Shown: positions 25,066-32,347 of the stretch, in pieces
Numbering within the stretch: the first letter of the stretch is position 1
Layout: each line of letters starts with the position of its first letter
Assembly: GCF_023278365.1 (NCBI RefSeq)
Contig: NZ_CP075338.1
Span: 1,984,001 to 2,048,000, forward strand
Length of the DNA: 64,000 bases
Source of the DNA: Epilithonimonas zeae
Lineage (GTDB): Bacteria; Bacteroidota; Bacteroidia; Flavobacteriales; Weeksellaceae
Direction of reading: 5' to 3'
Program-made: the position numbers and the translations under genes
Notes under the pieces: model-generated
What the model saw: only the letters and a program-made list of their open reading frames with translations
Told to the model about the DNA's origin: nothing
Database searches by the model: none

Positions 25066-26187
25066 ATGAAGCCAGCCAATCCAAGCATTTGGGAAACCGA
25101 AACTTTTTACAGAAAGCGTGACATCATTATCATCGGTTCGGGATTTACAGGACTTTGGACTGCGATTTCTATCAAAGAAAAACATCCTGAAAAATCGGTT
25201 TTAATTATCGAACGAAATTCTGTCCCGACTGGCGCTTCGACTCGAAATGCTGGTTTTGCCTGCTTTGGAAGTTTGACAGAGATTATTTCCGATTCTGAAA
25301 AAATGGGTTGGGAGAAAACTTTGGATTTGGTAAAAATGAGATTTGACGGTTTGCAGAAAATTCAGAATTATTTTACTCAAGATGAAATTGATTTTGAATT
25401 GTGTGGCGGTTACGAAATTCTGAATGATGAATCTGCTTTAGAAAAGTTGAATGAAGTCAATGAAAAATTAGCTCCAATCATAAAAACCGAAAATACTTTC
25501 AGAATCACGAATGAAAAAATCGAAGAATTTGGATTAGGAAAATCAGACTATTTGGTTGAGAATCTTTGTGAAGGAAGTTTACATTCTGGAAAATTATTGA
25601 ACAAACTTTTAGAAAAATGCTACGAACTGAAAGTCGAATTTCTTTTCGGAACAGAAGTAGAATCAGTTTCAGAAACTGAGAATGAAATCGAAATAACAAT
25701 TGATGATAATCTTATTTTAAAATCTGAGAAAGTGATCTATTGTACCAATGCTTTTAGTTCTAAGTTTTTGGAATCAGAAGAAATCATCCCTGCAAGAGGA
25801 CAAATTATTCTGACTGAACCTATCGAGAATCTTAAACTAAAAGGTACTTTTCATTACGATGAAGGTTTTTATTACTTCCGAAATTTAGGAAATCAAATTC
25901 TTTTAGGCGGTGCTAGAAATCAGGATTTTGCGACTGAAAAAACAACCGATTTCGAAACGACGGATTTTCTTCAAAATCATTTGGAACAATTCCTTAAAGA
26001 AGTGATTTTACCAAATCAGGATTTTAAAATAGCAATGCGATGGTCCGGGATTATGGCAATGGGAACAGAAAAAACACCGATTGTAAAACAACTCTCCGAA
26101 AGACAATTCTGCGCAGTAAGGCTTTCCGGAATGGGTGTTGCGCTGGCTCCGAAGATTGGAGAATTGGTTTGTGAGTTGGTTTGCTAG
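25066..26187 (+). CDS. FAD-dependent oxidoreductase (DAO family)
   Basis: 373 residues. The dinucleotide-binding motif is IIIGSGFTGLWTAISI (about residues 20-35), followed by the acidic strand end LIIERNSVPTGASTRNAG. The GAST.NAG sequence is typical of glycine/D-amino-acid-oxidase-like enzymes. The middle carries VIYCTNAFSSKFL, with the ARGQIILTEPI strand after it, and the end has MRWSGIMAMGTEKTPI and VRLSGMGVALAPKIGE, which close the FAD site. The substrate is probably an amine or amino acid; it cannot be specified. The gene ends at the edge of a palindromic repeat that likely terminates transcription for it and for trmH. Confidence 0.85.
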   Translation: MKPANPSIWETETFYRKRDIIIIGSGFTGLWTAISIKEKHPEKSVLIIERNSVPTGASTRNAGFACFGSLTEIISDSEKMGWEKTLDLVKMRFDGLQKIQNYFTQDEIDFELCGGYEILNDESALEKLNEVNEKLAPIIKTENTFRITNEKIEEFGLGKSDYLVENLCEGSLHSGKLLNKLLEKCYELKVEFLFGTEVESVSETENEIEITIDDNLILKSEKVIYCTNAFSSKFLESEEIIPARGQIILTEPIENLKLKGTFHYDEGFYYFRNLGNQILLGGARNQDFATEKTTDFETTDFLQNHLEQFLKEVILPNQDFKIAMRWSGIMAMGTEKTPIVKQLSERQFCAVRLSGMGVALAPKIGELVCELVC

Positions 26188-26190
26188 CGA

Positions 26191-26268
26191 CACTTCGACT
26201 TCGCTCAGTGTGACATTTCTAATACTAAACGTAATATTTGAATATTGTCAGCCTGAGCGGAGTCGAAG
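26191..26268. repeat. palindromic repeat, TTCGACTTCGCTCAG family, between convergent genes
   Basis: CACTTCGACTTCGCTCAGTG with TGACA after it (26191-26215) pairs with TGTCAGCCTGAGCGGAGTCG and AAG (26246-26268). The stem sits between the FAD oxidoreductase (+) and trmH (-) and may act as a bidirectional terminator. A decayed relative is at 38486-38548, and half of the motif is built into the repeats at 32148 and 37826. Confidence 0.7.
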
Positions 26269-26277
26269 ACTATTTTC

Positions 26278-26946
26278 TCATATAGATTCAGAATTCTCTC
26301 TCAAATACTTTTCCAAAATCATATCACCGCTTGGGATAGAGTTTTTCGCCCAGCGGATTTTCATTTGAATTAATTTTTCTTCGGATAATTTATAATCGAT
26401 ATCAGATTTTAGCAATTTTTGTTTGAGTTCGTACATACAAATGGCGGCCGCAACAGAAACATTGAAACTTCTTGTAAATCCAAACATTGGAATTGCTAAA
26501 GTTTCATCAGCAAAGTCCAATAATTCATCCGTTGTTCCCTCCCACTCTGTTCCGAAAACTAAAGCCAAAGGTTCTTCGATTTTATAATCTGGGAGCATTT
26601 TCGCATTGTTTTCGGCTGAAACAGCGACTATTTTATAACCTCGGTTTTTGATGTTTTGAAGAGATTCTATTGTTCTTGGCATTTTCTCCACCTCAACCCA
26701 AGTATCAGCACCTTTTGTGACTTTTAGATTCGGTTCAAAGAAATTCTCTTTTTCCATCGCCACCACTTTATGAAATCCACAAGCTTCCACTGAACGAACA
26801 ATTGCAGCAGCATTTCTGAACTGGTAAATATCTTCCATTACCGGCAGAACAAAATCAGAACTTTCTTTGGAATAATGTTCGATTTTTTGGAAACGTTCTG
26901 GCGTTAAGAATTGCTGGAGATATTCGTAAGTGGATTCTAAATTCAA
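26278..26946 (-). CDS. trmH: tRNA (Gm18) 2'-O-methyltransferase TrmH-like
   Basis: 222 residues, similar in size to TrmH/SpoU. The three SPOUT motifs are clear. Motif 1 has QFRNAAAIVRSVEACGFHKV with the catalytic Asn/Arg. Motif 2 is ALVFGTEWEGTTDELL. Motif 3 is IPMFGFTRSFNVSVAAAICM with the SFNVSVA SAM knot. KGADTWVEVEKM matches the TrmH-specific GA..W sequence, which separates it from RlmB-like relatives. It should methylate G18 in the D-loop of tRNAs, though substrate assignment within SpoU families is never certain from motifs alone. The stop codon abuts the palindromic repeat. Confidence 0.88.
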   Translation of the reverse strand: MNLESTYEYLQQFLTPERFQKIEHYSKESSDFVLPVMEDIYQFRNAAAIVRSVEACGFHKVVAMEKENFFEPNLKVTKGADTWVEVEKMPRTIESLQNIKNRGYKIVAVSAENNAKMLPDYKIEEPLALVFGTEWEGTTDELLDFADETLAIPMFGFTRSFNVSVAAAICMYELKQKLLKSDIDYKLSEEKLIQMKIRWAKNSIPSGDMILEKYLRENSESI

Positions 26947-27011
26947 GGTTTGGAGTTTAAAATTGATGATTGCAAATTTCGGGATTTTTGAAAGAAATCA
27001 ACAAAAATATT

Positions 27012-27085
27012 TCTCGCTGATTTTACAAATTAAGCAGATTATTCTTCTACAATTTCATCTGCCAAATCTGTAAGATCTGCCAGAG
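27012..27085. repeat. palindromic repeat, TCTCGCAGATTT family, copy 1
   Basis: TCTCGCTGATTTTACAAATT and its distal partner ATCTGTAAGATCTGCCAGAG (with the final A, up to 27085) form imperfect inverted arms. Related copies are at 37751, 42258 and 52575. Confidence 0.5.
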
Positions 27086-27105
27086 ATTATAAATTCATAA
27101 AAAAA

Positions 27106-27122
27106 GCGGTAAAAATTACCGC
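27106..27122 (-). terminator. intrinsic terminator of yidC
   Basis: GCGGTAA (27106-27112) pairs with TTACCGC (27116-27122). On the minus strand the stem is followed by a T run (27098-27105). Confidence 0.8.
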
Positions 27123-27131
27123 CTTTAATAT

Positions 27132-28919
27132 TTATTTCTTTTTGTTTCTAGCTTGCTCCTGCAATTTTTGTTGCTCTTGCGCTTTCTCCATCATCTCTCT
27201 CATTCTTTTCTGGAAAGTTCCTTCTTTCTTCGGTTCTTTCTTTTTGTTTTCCTGAATCTGGGCGTGGATTTTCTTCTCATCTAAGATGAAGTATTTAATC
27301 ACCAGGATAATCACGATGTTAATCGCATTGGATACGAAATAATACCAAGATAAACCTGACGCAGAGCTGTTCAAGAAGAACAAGAACGTGATTGGGAAAA
27401 TGTACATCAAAACCTTCATATTCGGCATCCCTTCTTGTTGTGGCTGCTGAATGTTACCTGAAGTCATAATCGTGTAAATCAAAATCACAATAGTACAAGC
27501 TAAAGCAAATACACTCAGGTGATTTCCTAACAATGGAATGTTGGTTCCCCAACTGATAATATCGTCATAAGCGGTCAAATCCGGAACGAACCAGAAGCTT
27601 TTCCCTCTAAGGTCGAGCATATTCGGGAAGAAACGGAATAGTGCGTAGAACAACGGAATCTGAACCAGCGCCGGTAAACAACCCGCCATCTGATTCACGC
27701 CGGCCTTTCGATAGACTGCCATTGTTTCCTGCTGTTTTTTCATCGGATCCGCATCCTTGAATTTGGCATTAACCTCATCAATCTCAGGACGAATCACCTT
27801 CATCATTGCACTTAGTTTGTGCTGTTTGAACATTACCGGCGACAAAATCAATTTCACAATAATTGTCATCCAGAAGATTGCCCAACCTGCTGCAATTCCC
27901 CATCCTGAAATCAAATTGTACAACGGAATGAACACATATCTGTTTAATGAACCAATGAATGACCAACCTAACGGAAGAATCTCATCAAAGTTCTTGTCAT
28001 AAGATTTCAATAATTCTATATCCAAAGGCATAAAATACCAAGTGAAATCCTGATTCAATTCGTTTCCTGCTAAGTTTACCTGACCATCGTAGTTGAATTT
28101 TTTCAAATATTCGCCTTCCGGAATAGCTTCCTGAAAACCTTTAGATTTTGTGAATCCGTTTTTAGCCTCAATAACTGCGGAGAAAAACTGTTGCTTGATG
28201 CCAATCCAGTTGAGTGTTTCGTCTGGCTCATCCATATCAGAACGAGCGTCGTAATCGTAATCTTTATAGTTGTTGAACGCATAAGAAAACTCAGTATGAG
28301 TCTCTTCTTGTGAACGTCCTTTTTCTGCACCTCTTACATTGTAATTCCAGATGAAATTAGCTTTACCATCATTCACAACGCTAGCCAAACCTTGTGTTTT
28401 CACCTGGAAATCAACGGTGTATTTTGCTTTAAGTGTATAAATGAATTGGATAACTGCGTTTCCAACTTTAGAATTAAGTGTTACTACATTTCCTGCAACT
28501 TGCGGCGTAAAAACCAAATCTTTTGTATTGAAAACTTTACCTGCTTTATCCGTGAATTGGAATCCGTAACTTGCATTATTATTACTGAAAAGGTATAATG
28601 GTTTTCCACCGAACGCCTCGAATTTATTCAACTTCACAGAACTCAATTGCCCACCAACACTAGAGAACTCAAGAGATAACTCATCATTCTGAAGATTAAC
28701 TTTCTGAACAGAATTAGGTGTTACTGTAGCTGCATTTAGGTTGGTTGCAGCAGGTTTAGATTTTGTAGTCTGCTCTGTTTTTTTAGCTTCTAAAGCTAAT
28801 TTCTCCTGTTCGGCTTGTGCATTTCGGTTTTGGAAATAAAACATAAAACCGATAAGAATCATAGAAAAAATACCGAAGCTAATCAGTTGTTTTTTATCTA
28901 ATCCGTTGTTTTGTTGCAT
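27132..28919 (-). CDS. yidC: membrane protein insertase YidC
   Basis: 595 residues. YidC inserts and folds inner-membrane proteins, alone or with SecYEG. The order is an N-terminal membrane helix (ISFGIFSMILIGFMFYF), a large periplasmic beta-supersandwich domain (about 60-340) and the five-helix insertase core beginning LNRYVFIPLYNLISGWGIAA. The hydrophilic-groove positive charge that is Arg in E. coli appears as Lys in WMTIIVKLILSPVMF, a conservative change. QMAGCLPALVQIPLFYALFR and GMPNMKVLMYIFPITFLFFL are classic core motifs. The tail is strongly basic and Gln-rich (EQQKLQEQARNKKK), fitting ribosome contact. I used the ATG at 28919 (MQQNNGLDKK); the upstream extension is AT-rich leader. 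Confidence 0.96.
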   Translation of the reverse strand: MQQNNGLDKKQLISFGIFSMILIGFMFYFQNRNAQAEQEKLALEAKKTEQTTKSKPAATNLNAATVTPNSVQKVNLQNDELSLEFSSVGGQLSSVKLNKFEAFGGKPLYLFSNNNASYGFQFTDKAGKVFNTKDLVFTPQVAGNVVTLNSKVGNAVIQFIYTLKAKYTVDFQVKTQGLASVVNDGKANFIWNYNVRGAEKGRSQEETHTEFSYAFNNYKDYDYDARSDMDEPDETLNWIGIKQQFFSAVIEAKNGFTKSKGFQEAIPEGEYLKKFNYDGQVNLAGNELNQDFTWYFMPLDIELLKSYDKNFDEILPLGWSFIGSLNRYVFIPLYNLISGWGIAAGWAIFWMTIIVKLILSPVMFKQHKLSAMMKVIRPEIDEVNAKFKDADPMKKQQETMAVYRKAGVNQMAGCLPALVQIPLFYALFRFFPNMLDLRGKSFWFVPDLTAYDDIISWGTNIPLLGNHLSVFALACTIVILIYTIMTSGNIQQPQQEGMPNMKVLMYIFPITFLFFLNSSASGLSWYYFVSNAINIVIILVIKYFILDEKKIHAQIQENKKKEPKKEGTFQKRMREMMEKAQEQQKLQEQARNKKK

Positions 28920-29008
28920 TATAGAAAAAAATTTAAAGTTTAAAGTCTGAAGTTTGAAGTTGATAGTGAATGTCAAATTTCAAATTTCAAATCTTCTATT
29001 TCGGTCTG

Positions 29009-29016
29009 CAAAAATA
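29009..29016 (-). promoter_or_regulatory. TAnnTTTG promoter box of yidC
   Basis: The minus strand reads TATTTTTG, giving a leader of roughly 80 bases. The leader (28926-28997) contains iterated AAGTTTAAAGTC-like and CAAATTTCAAAT-like words. Confidence 0.45.
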
Positions 29017-29097
29017 GGTTTTATTTTTCAGATTCTGTAATAAAGACGATTAACGATAGGAATTACTTTTTTATTAATACTAGAATACTAACAACGA

Positions 29098-29448
29098 TTA
29101 TTTGCCGATAATTACTTTCCTGTGTTCTGCTCCCCATTCGGATAGATTATTGATGATGGTTTTTAATTTCAAACCATACTCTGTAAGTTGATATTGTACT
29201 GAAATAGGTTTTGTATCCAAAACGGTTCTTTCCAAAAGTTTATTCATTTCCAAATCTTTCAATTCCTTGCTCAGCATTCTGTTGGATATACCTTCTACAT
29301 CATTCAGAATATCAGAAAACCGTCTTTTATTGTAAAAACAAATAGACGATATGATAGAAATCTTCCATTTACCGCTCAAAACGTCCATTGCATCGTGGAC
29401 TGCCATAATCTCTTTTTTGTGTTCGTTCTTAAAATCTTTACAAGTCAT
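29098..29448 (-). CDS. HxlR family transcriptional regulator
   Basis: 116 residues, the usual HxlR size. The winged-helix domain shows the family signature: a Cys near the N-terminus (MTCKDF), DAMDVLSGKWKISIISSICF, RRFSDILNDVEGISNRMLSK with ELKDLE, and the wing VQYQLTEYGLKLKTIINNLS with W. HxlR proteins often sense reactive aldehydes, quinones or oxidants through the N-terminal Cys and repress a nearby oxidoreductase. It is divergent from the SDR gene, and the shared region carries six GTTAC words (29450-29497), the likely operator. I infer that it represses the SDR and perhaps itself. Confidence 0.9.
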   Translation of the reverse strand: MTCKDFKNEHKKEIMAVHDAMDVLSGKWKISIISSICFYNKRRFSDILNDVEGISNRMLSKELKDLEMNKLLERTVLDTKPISVQYQLTEYGLKLKTIINNLSEWGAEHRKVIIGK

Positions 29449-29449
29449 A

Positions 29450-29525
29450 GTTACTTTGTTACTCGAATGTTACTGTTACTTTTAGTTACAAAGTTACTAA
29501 AATATATTTTGATAACATACCTTTG
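29450..29525. promoter_or_regulatory. divergent HxlR/SDR control region with six GTTAC motifs and an SDR promoter box
   Basis: GTTAC starts at 29450, 29458, 29469, 29475, 29485 and 29493, all on the same strand. A TACCTTTG promoter box for the SDR follows at 29518-29525. The array lies between the two promoters and directly at the regulator's start, as expected for autoregulated operators. Confidence 0.55.
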
Positions 29526-29550
29526 TATCTCAATATTAAAATTTATCAAA

Positions 29551-30294
29551 ATGAATTTCACAAACAAAAACGTGATTATCACCGGTGGAAGTACCGGAAT
29601 AGGTTTCGCAACCGCACAAGCTTTTATCAACGCCGGAGCTAATGTCTGGATTACCGGAAGAAGCCTGGAAAATCTGGAAAAAGCGGCAGCAATAATTAAC
29701 AGCTCCAACCTAAAAACATTAGTTTCTGACACTTCCAATTTAGAAGGTATTACTGTTTTGGAAAAAGCAGTTTCGGAAAGTGGAAACAAAATAGATGTTC
29801 TTTTTCTGAACGCAGGAATCGCAGTTTTCTCACCAATTGGAGAATCTACGGAAGCTGATTTTGACGCACAGTTCAATACCAATGTGAAAGGACCTTATTT
29901 CACACTGCAGAAACTATTGCCTTATCTACAAGACGGCGCATCTGTAGTATTTACCTCATCAACTGTAGCAACAGCAGCGAATCTTGGATCCAGTATCTAT
30001 TCTGCAACGAAAGGTGCATTAAACAAAATCGCCCAAATCGCGGCCAACGAATTAGCCGAGAGAAAAATAAGAGTCAATATTGTAAGCCCTGGAGCAACTA
30101 AAACTGAAGGTCTGGAAAAAGTAACAACAAGTGAAATCCGAGACCATTTTTCTGAAATAATTGCTTTGAAAAGATTAGGTGACCCAAGCGAAATTGCAAA
30201 AACTGTATTGTTTTTAGCGTCAGATGACGCTAGTTATATTAGCGGAACTGAGTTATTGGTAGACGGCGGCTACACCACATTTTCAAGAAAGTAG
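29551..30294 (+). CDS. short-chain dehydrogenase/reductase (SDR family)
   Basis: 248 residues of a classical SDR. The cofactor motif is ITGGSTGIGFATAQAF (about residues 8-23), followed by the Rossmann landmarks LFLNAGIAVFSPIGE (NAG) and VVFTSSTVATAANLGSSIYS with the catalytic Ser. The YxxxK active site is YSATKGAL. The end is SYISGTELLVDGGYTT, typical of SDRs. After the second strand the Arg in ITGRSLENLEKAA suggests NADPH preference. I used the ATG at 29551; the upstream extension lies across the regulatory region. It is divergent from an HxlR regulator, so it may respond to electrophile or oxidant stress. The substrate is unknown. Confidence 0.9.
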   Translation: MNFTNKNVIITGGSTGIGFATAQAFINAGANVWITGRSLENLEKAAAIINSSNLKTLVSDTSNLEGITVLEKAVSESGNKIDVLFLNAGIAVFSPIGESTEADFDAQFNTNVKGPYFTLQKLLPYLQDGASVVFTSSTVATAANLGSSIYSATKGALNKIAQIAANELAERKIRVNIVSPGATKTEGLEKVTTSEIRDHFSEIIALKRLGDPSEIAKTVLFLASDDASYISGTELLVDGGYTTFSRK

Positions 30295-30320
30295 ATTTTT
30301 TGAAACCAATAGTTGAAAAT

Positions 30321-30354
30321 AAAACAGCTGCGAACCAAGATCCGCAGCTGTTTT
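30321..30354. terminator. bidirectional terminator between the SDR gene and pyrG
   Basis: AAAACAGCTGCG (30321-30332) pairs perfectly with CGCAGCTGTTTT (30343-30354), with T runs on both strands. Confidence 0.9.
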
Positions 30355-30375
30355 TTATTTTATAGACATAATATT

Positions 30376-31986
30376 CTATTTTCCCTTTATTGTAGCATTA
30401 ATAAAAGCTTTAAATAATGGATGCGGTGTTGCAACAGTACTCTTATATTCCGGGTGATATTGGACACCTATGTAAAAAGGATGATCTTTCAGTTCCAAAG
30501 TTTCTACCAAATCTGTTTCCGGGTTCAGTCCACTTGGTGTTAATCCTTTATCTTCGAAGTCTTTTTTGTAATCGCTATTGAATTCGTATCTGTGACGATG
30601 ACGTTCTGAAATGGTTTTTGCGCCATAAACTTCTGCTAATTTTGAACCTTGTTTCAGAACACATTTCCAGGCACCAAGACGCATTGTTCCACCTTTGTCT
30701 ACTACATTTTTTTGCTCTTCCATCAAAGAAATTACCGGGTCTGGCGTAGAAGTATCGAACTCCATACTGTTAGCTTTTGCCAATCCAAGAACATTTCTAG
30801 CAAATTCTATCGTCATAATCTGCATCCCAAGACAGATTCCCAACAATGGAACTTTGTTCTCTCTTGCATACTTCGCAGCCTGAATTTTACCTTCGATTCC
30901 TCTGTCTCCGAAACCTGGCGCGATCAAGATTCCATCAACACCATTCAATAGTTTTTCTGCACCTTCCAGTTCGATATCGCCACTGTAAACCCATCTTACT
31001 TTCACTTCGGTTTCCATATCAGAACCTGCGTGGATAAAAGCTTCGGCAATAGATTTATAAGAATCCTGGAGCGAAACATACTTTCCAACCAAAGCAATCT
31101 CTACACTGCGTTTTGGATTTTTATATTTTTTAAGAAATGTTTTCCAGTCTTTTAGGTTAACATCTTTTCCTATAGGAAGATTCAGTTCTTTTAGAACTAC
31201 CTCGTCAAAATTCTGTTTCTGAAGATATAGTGGCACTTCGTAAATCGTATCCATATCTATACATTCGATAACGTTTTCTAATCCAACGTTACAGAATTGA
31301 GCCAACTTGGAACGTAGTTCTTTCGGAATGGTGTGTTCTGTTCTGCAAACCAAAACATCCGCCTGAATGCCACTTTCCATCAATTGACGAACAGAATGCT
31401 GAGAAGGTTTTGTTTTCAATTCTCCACTCGACGATAAATACGGTAACAATGTCAGATGGATAACCATTGAATTATTTTTACCCAATTCCCATTGCAATTG
31501 GCGAACGCTTTCTATATAAGGAAGCGATTCGATATCACCTACAGTTCCACCAATTTCTGTGATAATGATGTCATAATCCTTTTTGGAAAGCATCTTTATT
31601 CTGCGTTTGATTTCGTTGGTGATGTGTGGAATCACTTGGACTGTTTTCCCAAGAAAATCGCCTTTACGTTCCTTTTCAATAACAGTTTGATAGATTTTTC
31701 CGGTTGTAACGTTGTTGTTTTGGGAAGTTGGAGAATCCAGGAATCTTTCGTAGTGTCCCAAATCCAGGTCTGTTTCTGCGCCGTCTTCGGTCACATAACA
31801 TTCGCCGTGTTCATAGGGATTAAGCGTTCCGGGGTCGATGTTGATATAAGGGTCAAGCTTTTGGATGGTAACTTTGAAACCGCGGGATTTAAGAAGAAGT
31901 CCCAAAGAAGCGGAAACAATACCTTTACCAAGTGACGATGTTACACCTCCTGTCACAAAGATGTATTTCGTTTCTTTTTTACTCAT
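30376..31986 (-). CDS. pyrG: CTP synthase
   Basis: 536 residues. PyrG makes CTP from UTP using ATP and glutamine. The N-terminal synthase domain opens with IFVTGGVTSSLGKGIVSASL and has DPYINIDPGTLNPYEHGE and ITEIGGTVGDIESLP. The C-terminal class I glutaminase domain (about 290-536) has the oxyanion loop GFGDRGIEGK, the nucleophile Cys in LLGICLGMQIM and the His/Glu pair in GVQYHPEYKS. I used the ATG at 31986. An in-frame ATG at 32004 lies inside the promoter box and would be upstream of the RNA start. The promoter is very clear. Confidence 0.98.
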   Translation of the reverse strand: MSKKETKYIFVTGGVTSSLGKGIVSASLGLLLKSRGFKVTIQKLDPYINIDPGTLNPYEHGECYVTEDGAETDLDLGHYERFLDSPTSQNNNVTTGKIYQTVIEKERKGDFLGKTVQVIPHITNEIKRRIKMLSKKDYDIIITEIGGTVGDIESLPYIESVRQLQWELGKNNSMVIHLTLLPYLSSSGELKTKPSQHSVRQLMESGIQADVLVCRTEHTIPKELRSKLAQFCNVGLENVIECIDMDTIYEVPLYLQKQNFDEVVLKELNLPIGKDVNLKDWKTFLKKYKNPKRSVEIALVGKYVSLQDSYKSIAEAFIHAGSDMETEVKVRWVYSGDIELEGAEKLLNGVDGILIAPGFGDRGIEGKIQAAKYARENKVPLLGICLGMQIMTIEFARNVLGLAKANSMEFDTSTPDPVISLMEEQKNVVDKGGTMRLGAWKCVLKQGSKLAEVYGAKTISERHRHRYEFNSDYKKDFEDKGLTPSGLNPETDLVETLELKDHPFYIGVQYHPEYKSTVATPHPLFKAFINATIKGK

Positions 31987-32001
31987 TAGATTAGGTTTGT
32001 G

Positions 32002-32032
32002 CAAAGTTAAAGTATCTGAACCTAAAAAACAA
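32002..32032 (-). promoter_or_regulatory. promoter of pyrG, near-ideal -33/-7 layout
   Basis: On the minus strand TTG (32030-32032) and TAACTTTG (32002-32009) are 20 bases apart. The ATG follows 15 bases downstream. Confidence 0.7.
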
Positions 32033-32147
32033 TTTTAAGAAAAGAATTAGGTTTTTGTTAACGAATAAATAAATATCGCAAAGTCGCAAAAATTTAAAGT
32101 AAATCATTGTTGAAAAGTCGCAAAGTCTGCATCATACAGAAAAGTTG

Positions 32148-32295
32148 AATCACTCGCAGCCCGGCTTGAGCGGAAATCCTTTTTACGCAACGAAGTGGAG
32201 TGAAAAGATTGACTTCGTCGAACTTCGTTAGGTTTTGGAGCCCTTCGACTTCGCTCAGGATAAACTTCAGACGGATTAAGCTGCCCAAATAAAAA
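32148..32295. repeat. long dispersed repeat, copy A (inverted partner at 37826-38000)
   Basis: It begins AATCACTCGCAGCCCGGCTT, continues GAGCGGAAATCCTTTTTAC, and ends in a 58-base segment (32238-32295) that is identical except for one base to the reverse complement of 37826-37884. The middles of the two copies differ. It also contains the CTTCGACTTCGCTCAG word of the repeat at 26191. Confidence 0.8.
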
Positions 32296-32296
32296 G

Positions 32297-32326
32297 AAAA
32301 CCCACACCAATACTGATGCGGGTTTT
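32297..32326 (-). terminator. intrinsic terminator of the HAF-repeat T9SS gene
   Basis: AAAACCC and GGGTTTT close an imperfect stem (32297-32326). The minus strand has a T-rich tail. Confidence 0.7.
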
Positions 32327-32347
32327 ACTCCTAATTATGATGAAGAT

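Noticed and set aside
28920-28976. Longer YidC N-terminus starting at 28976
   Set aside because: The added residues come from an iterated AT-rich leader; the family start with its first membrane helix follows the ATG at 28919.
29395-29550. Longer N-terminus for the SDR protein starting at 29395
   Set aside because: It would cover the HxlR start, the GTTAC array and the promoter box; the Rossmann fold begins right after the ATG at 29551.
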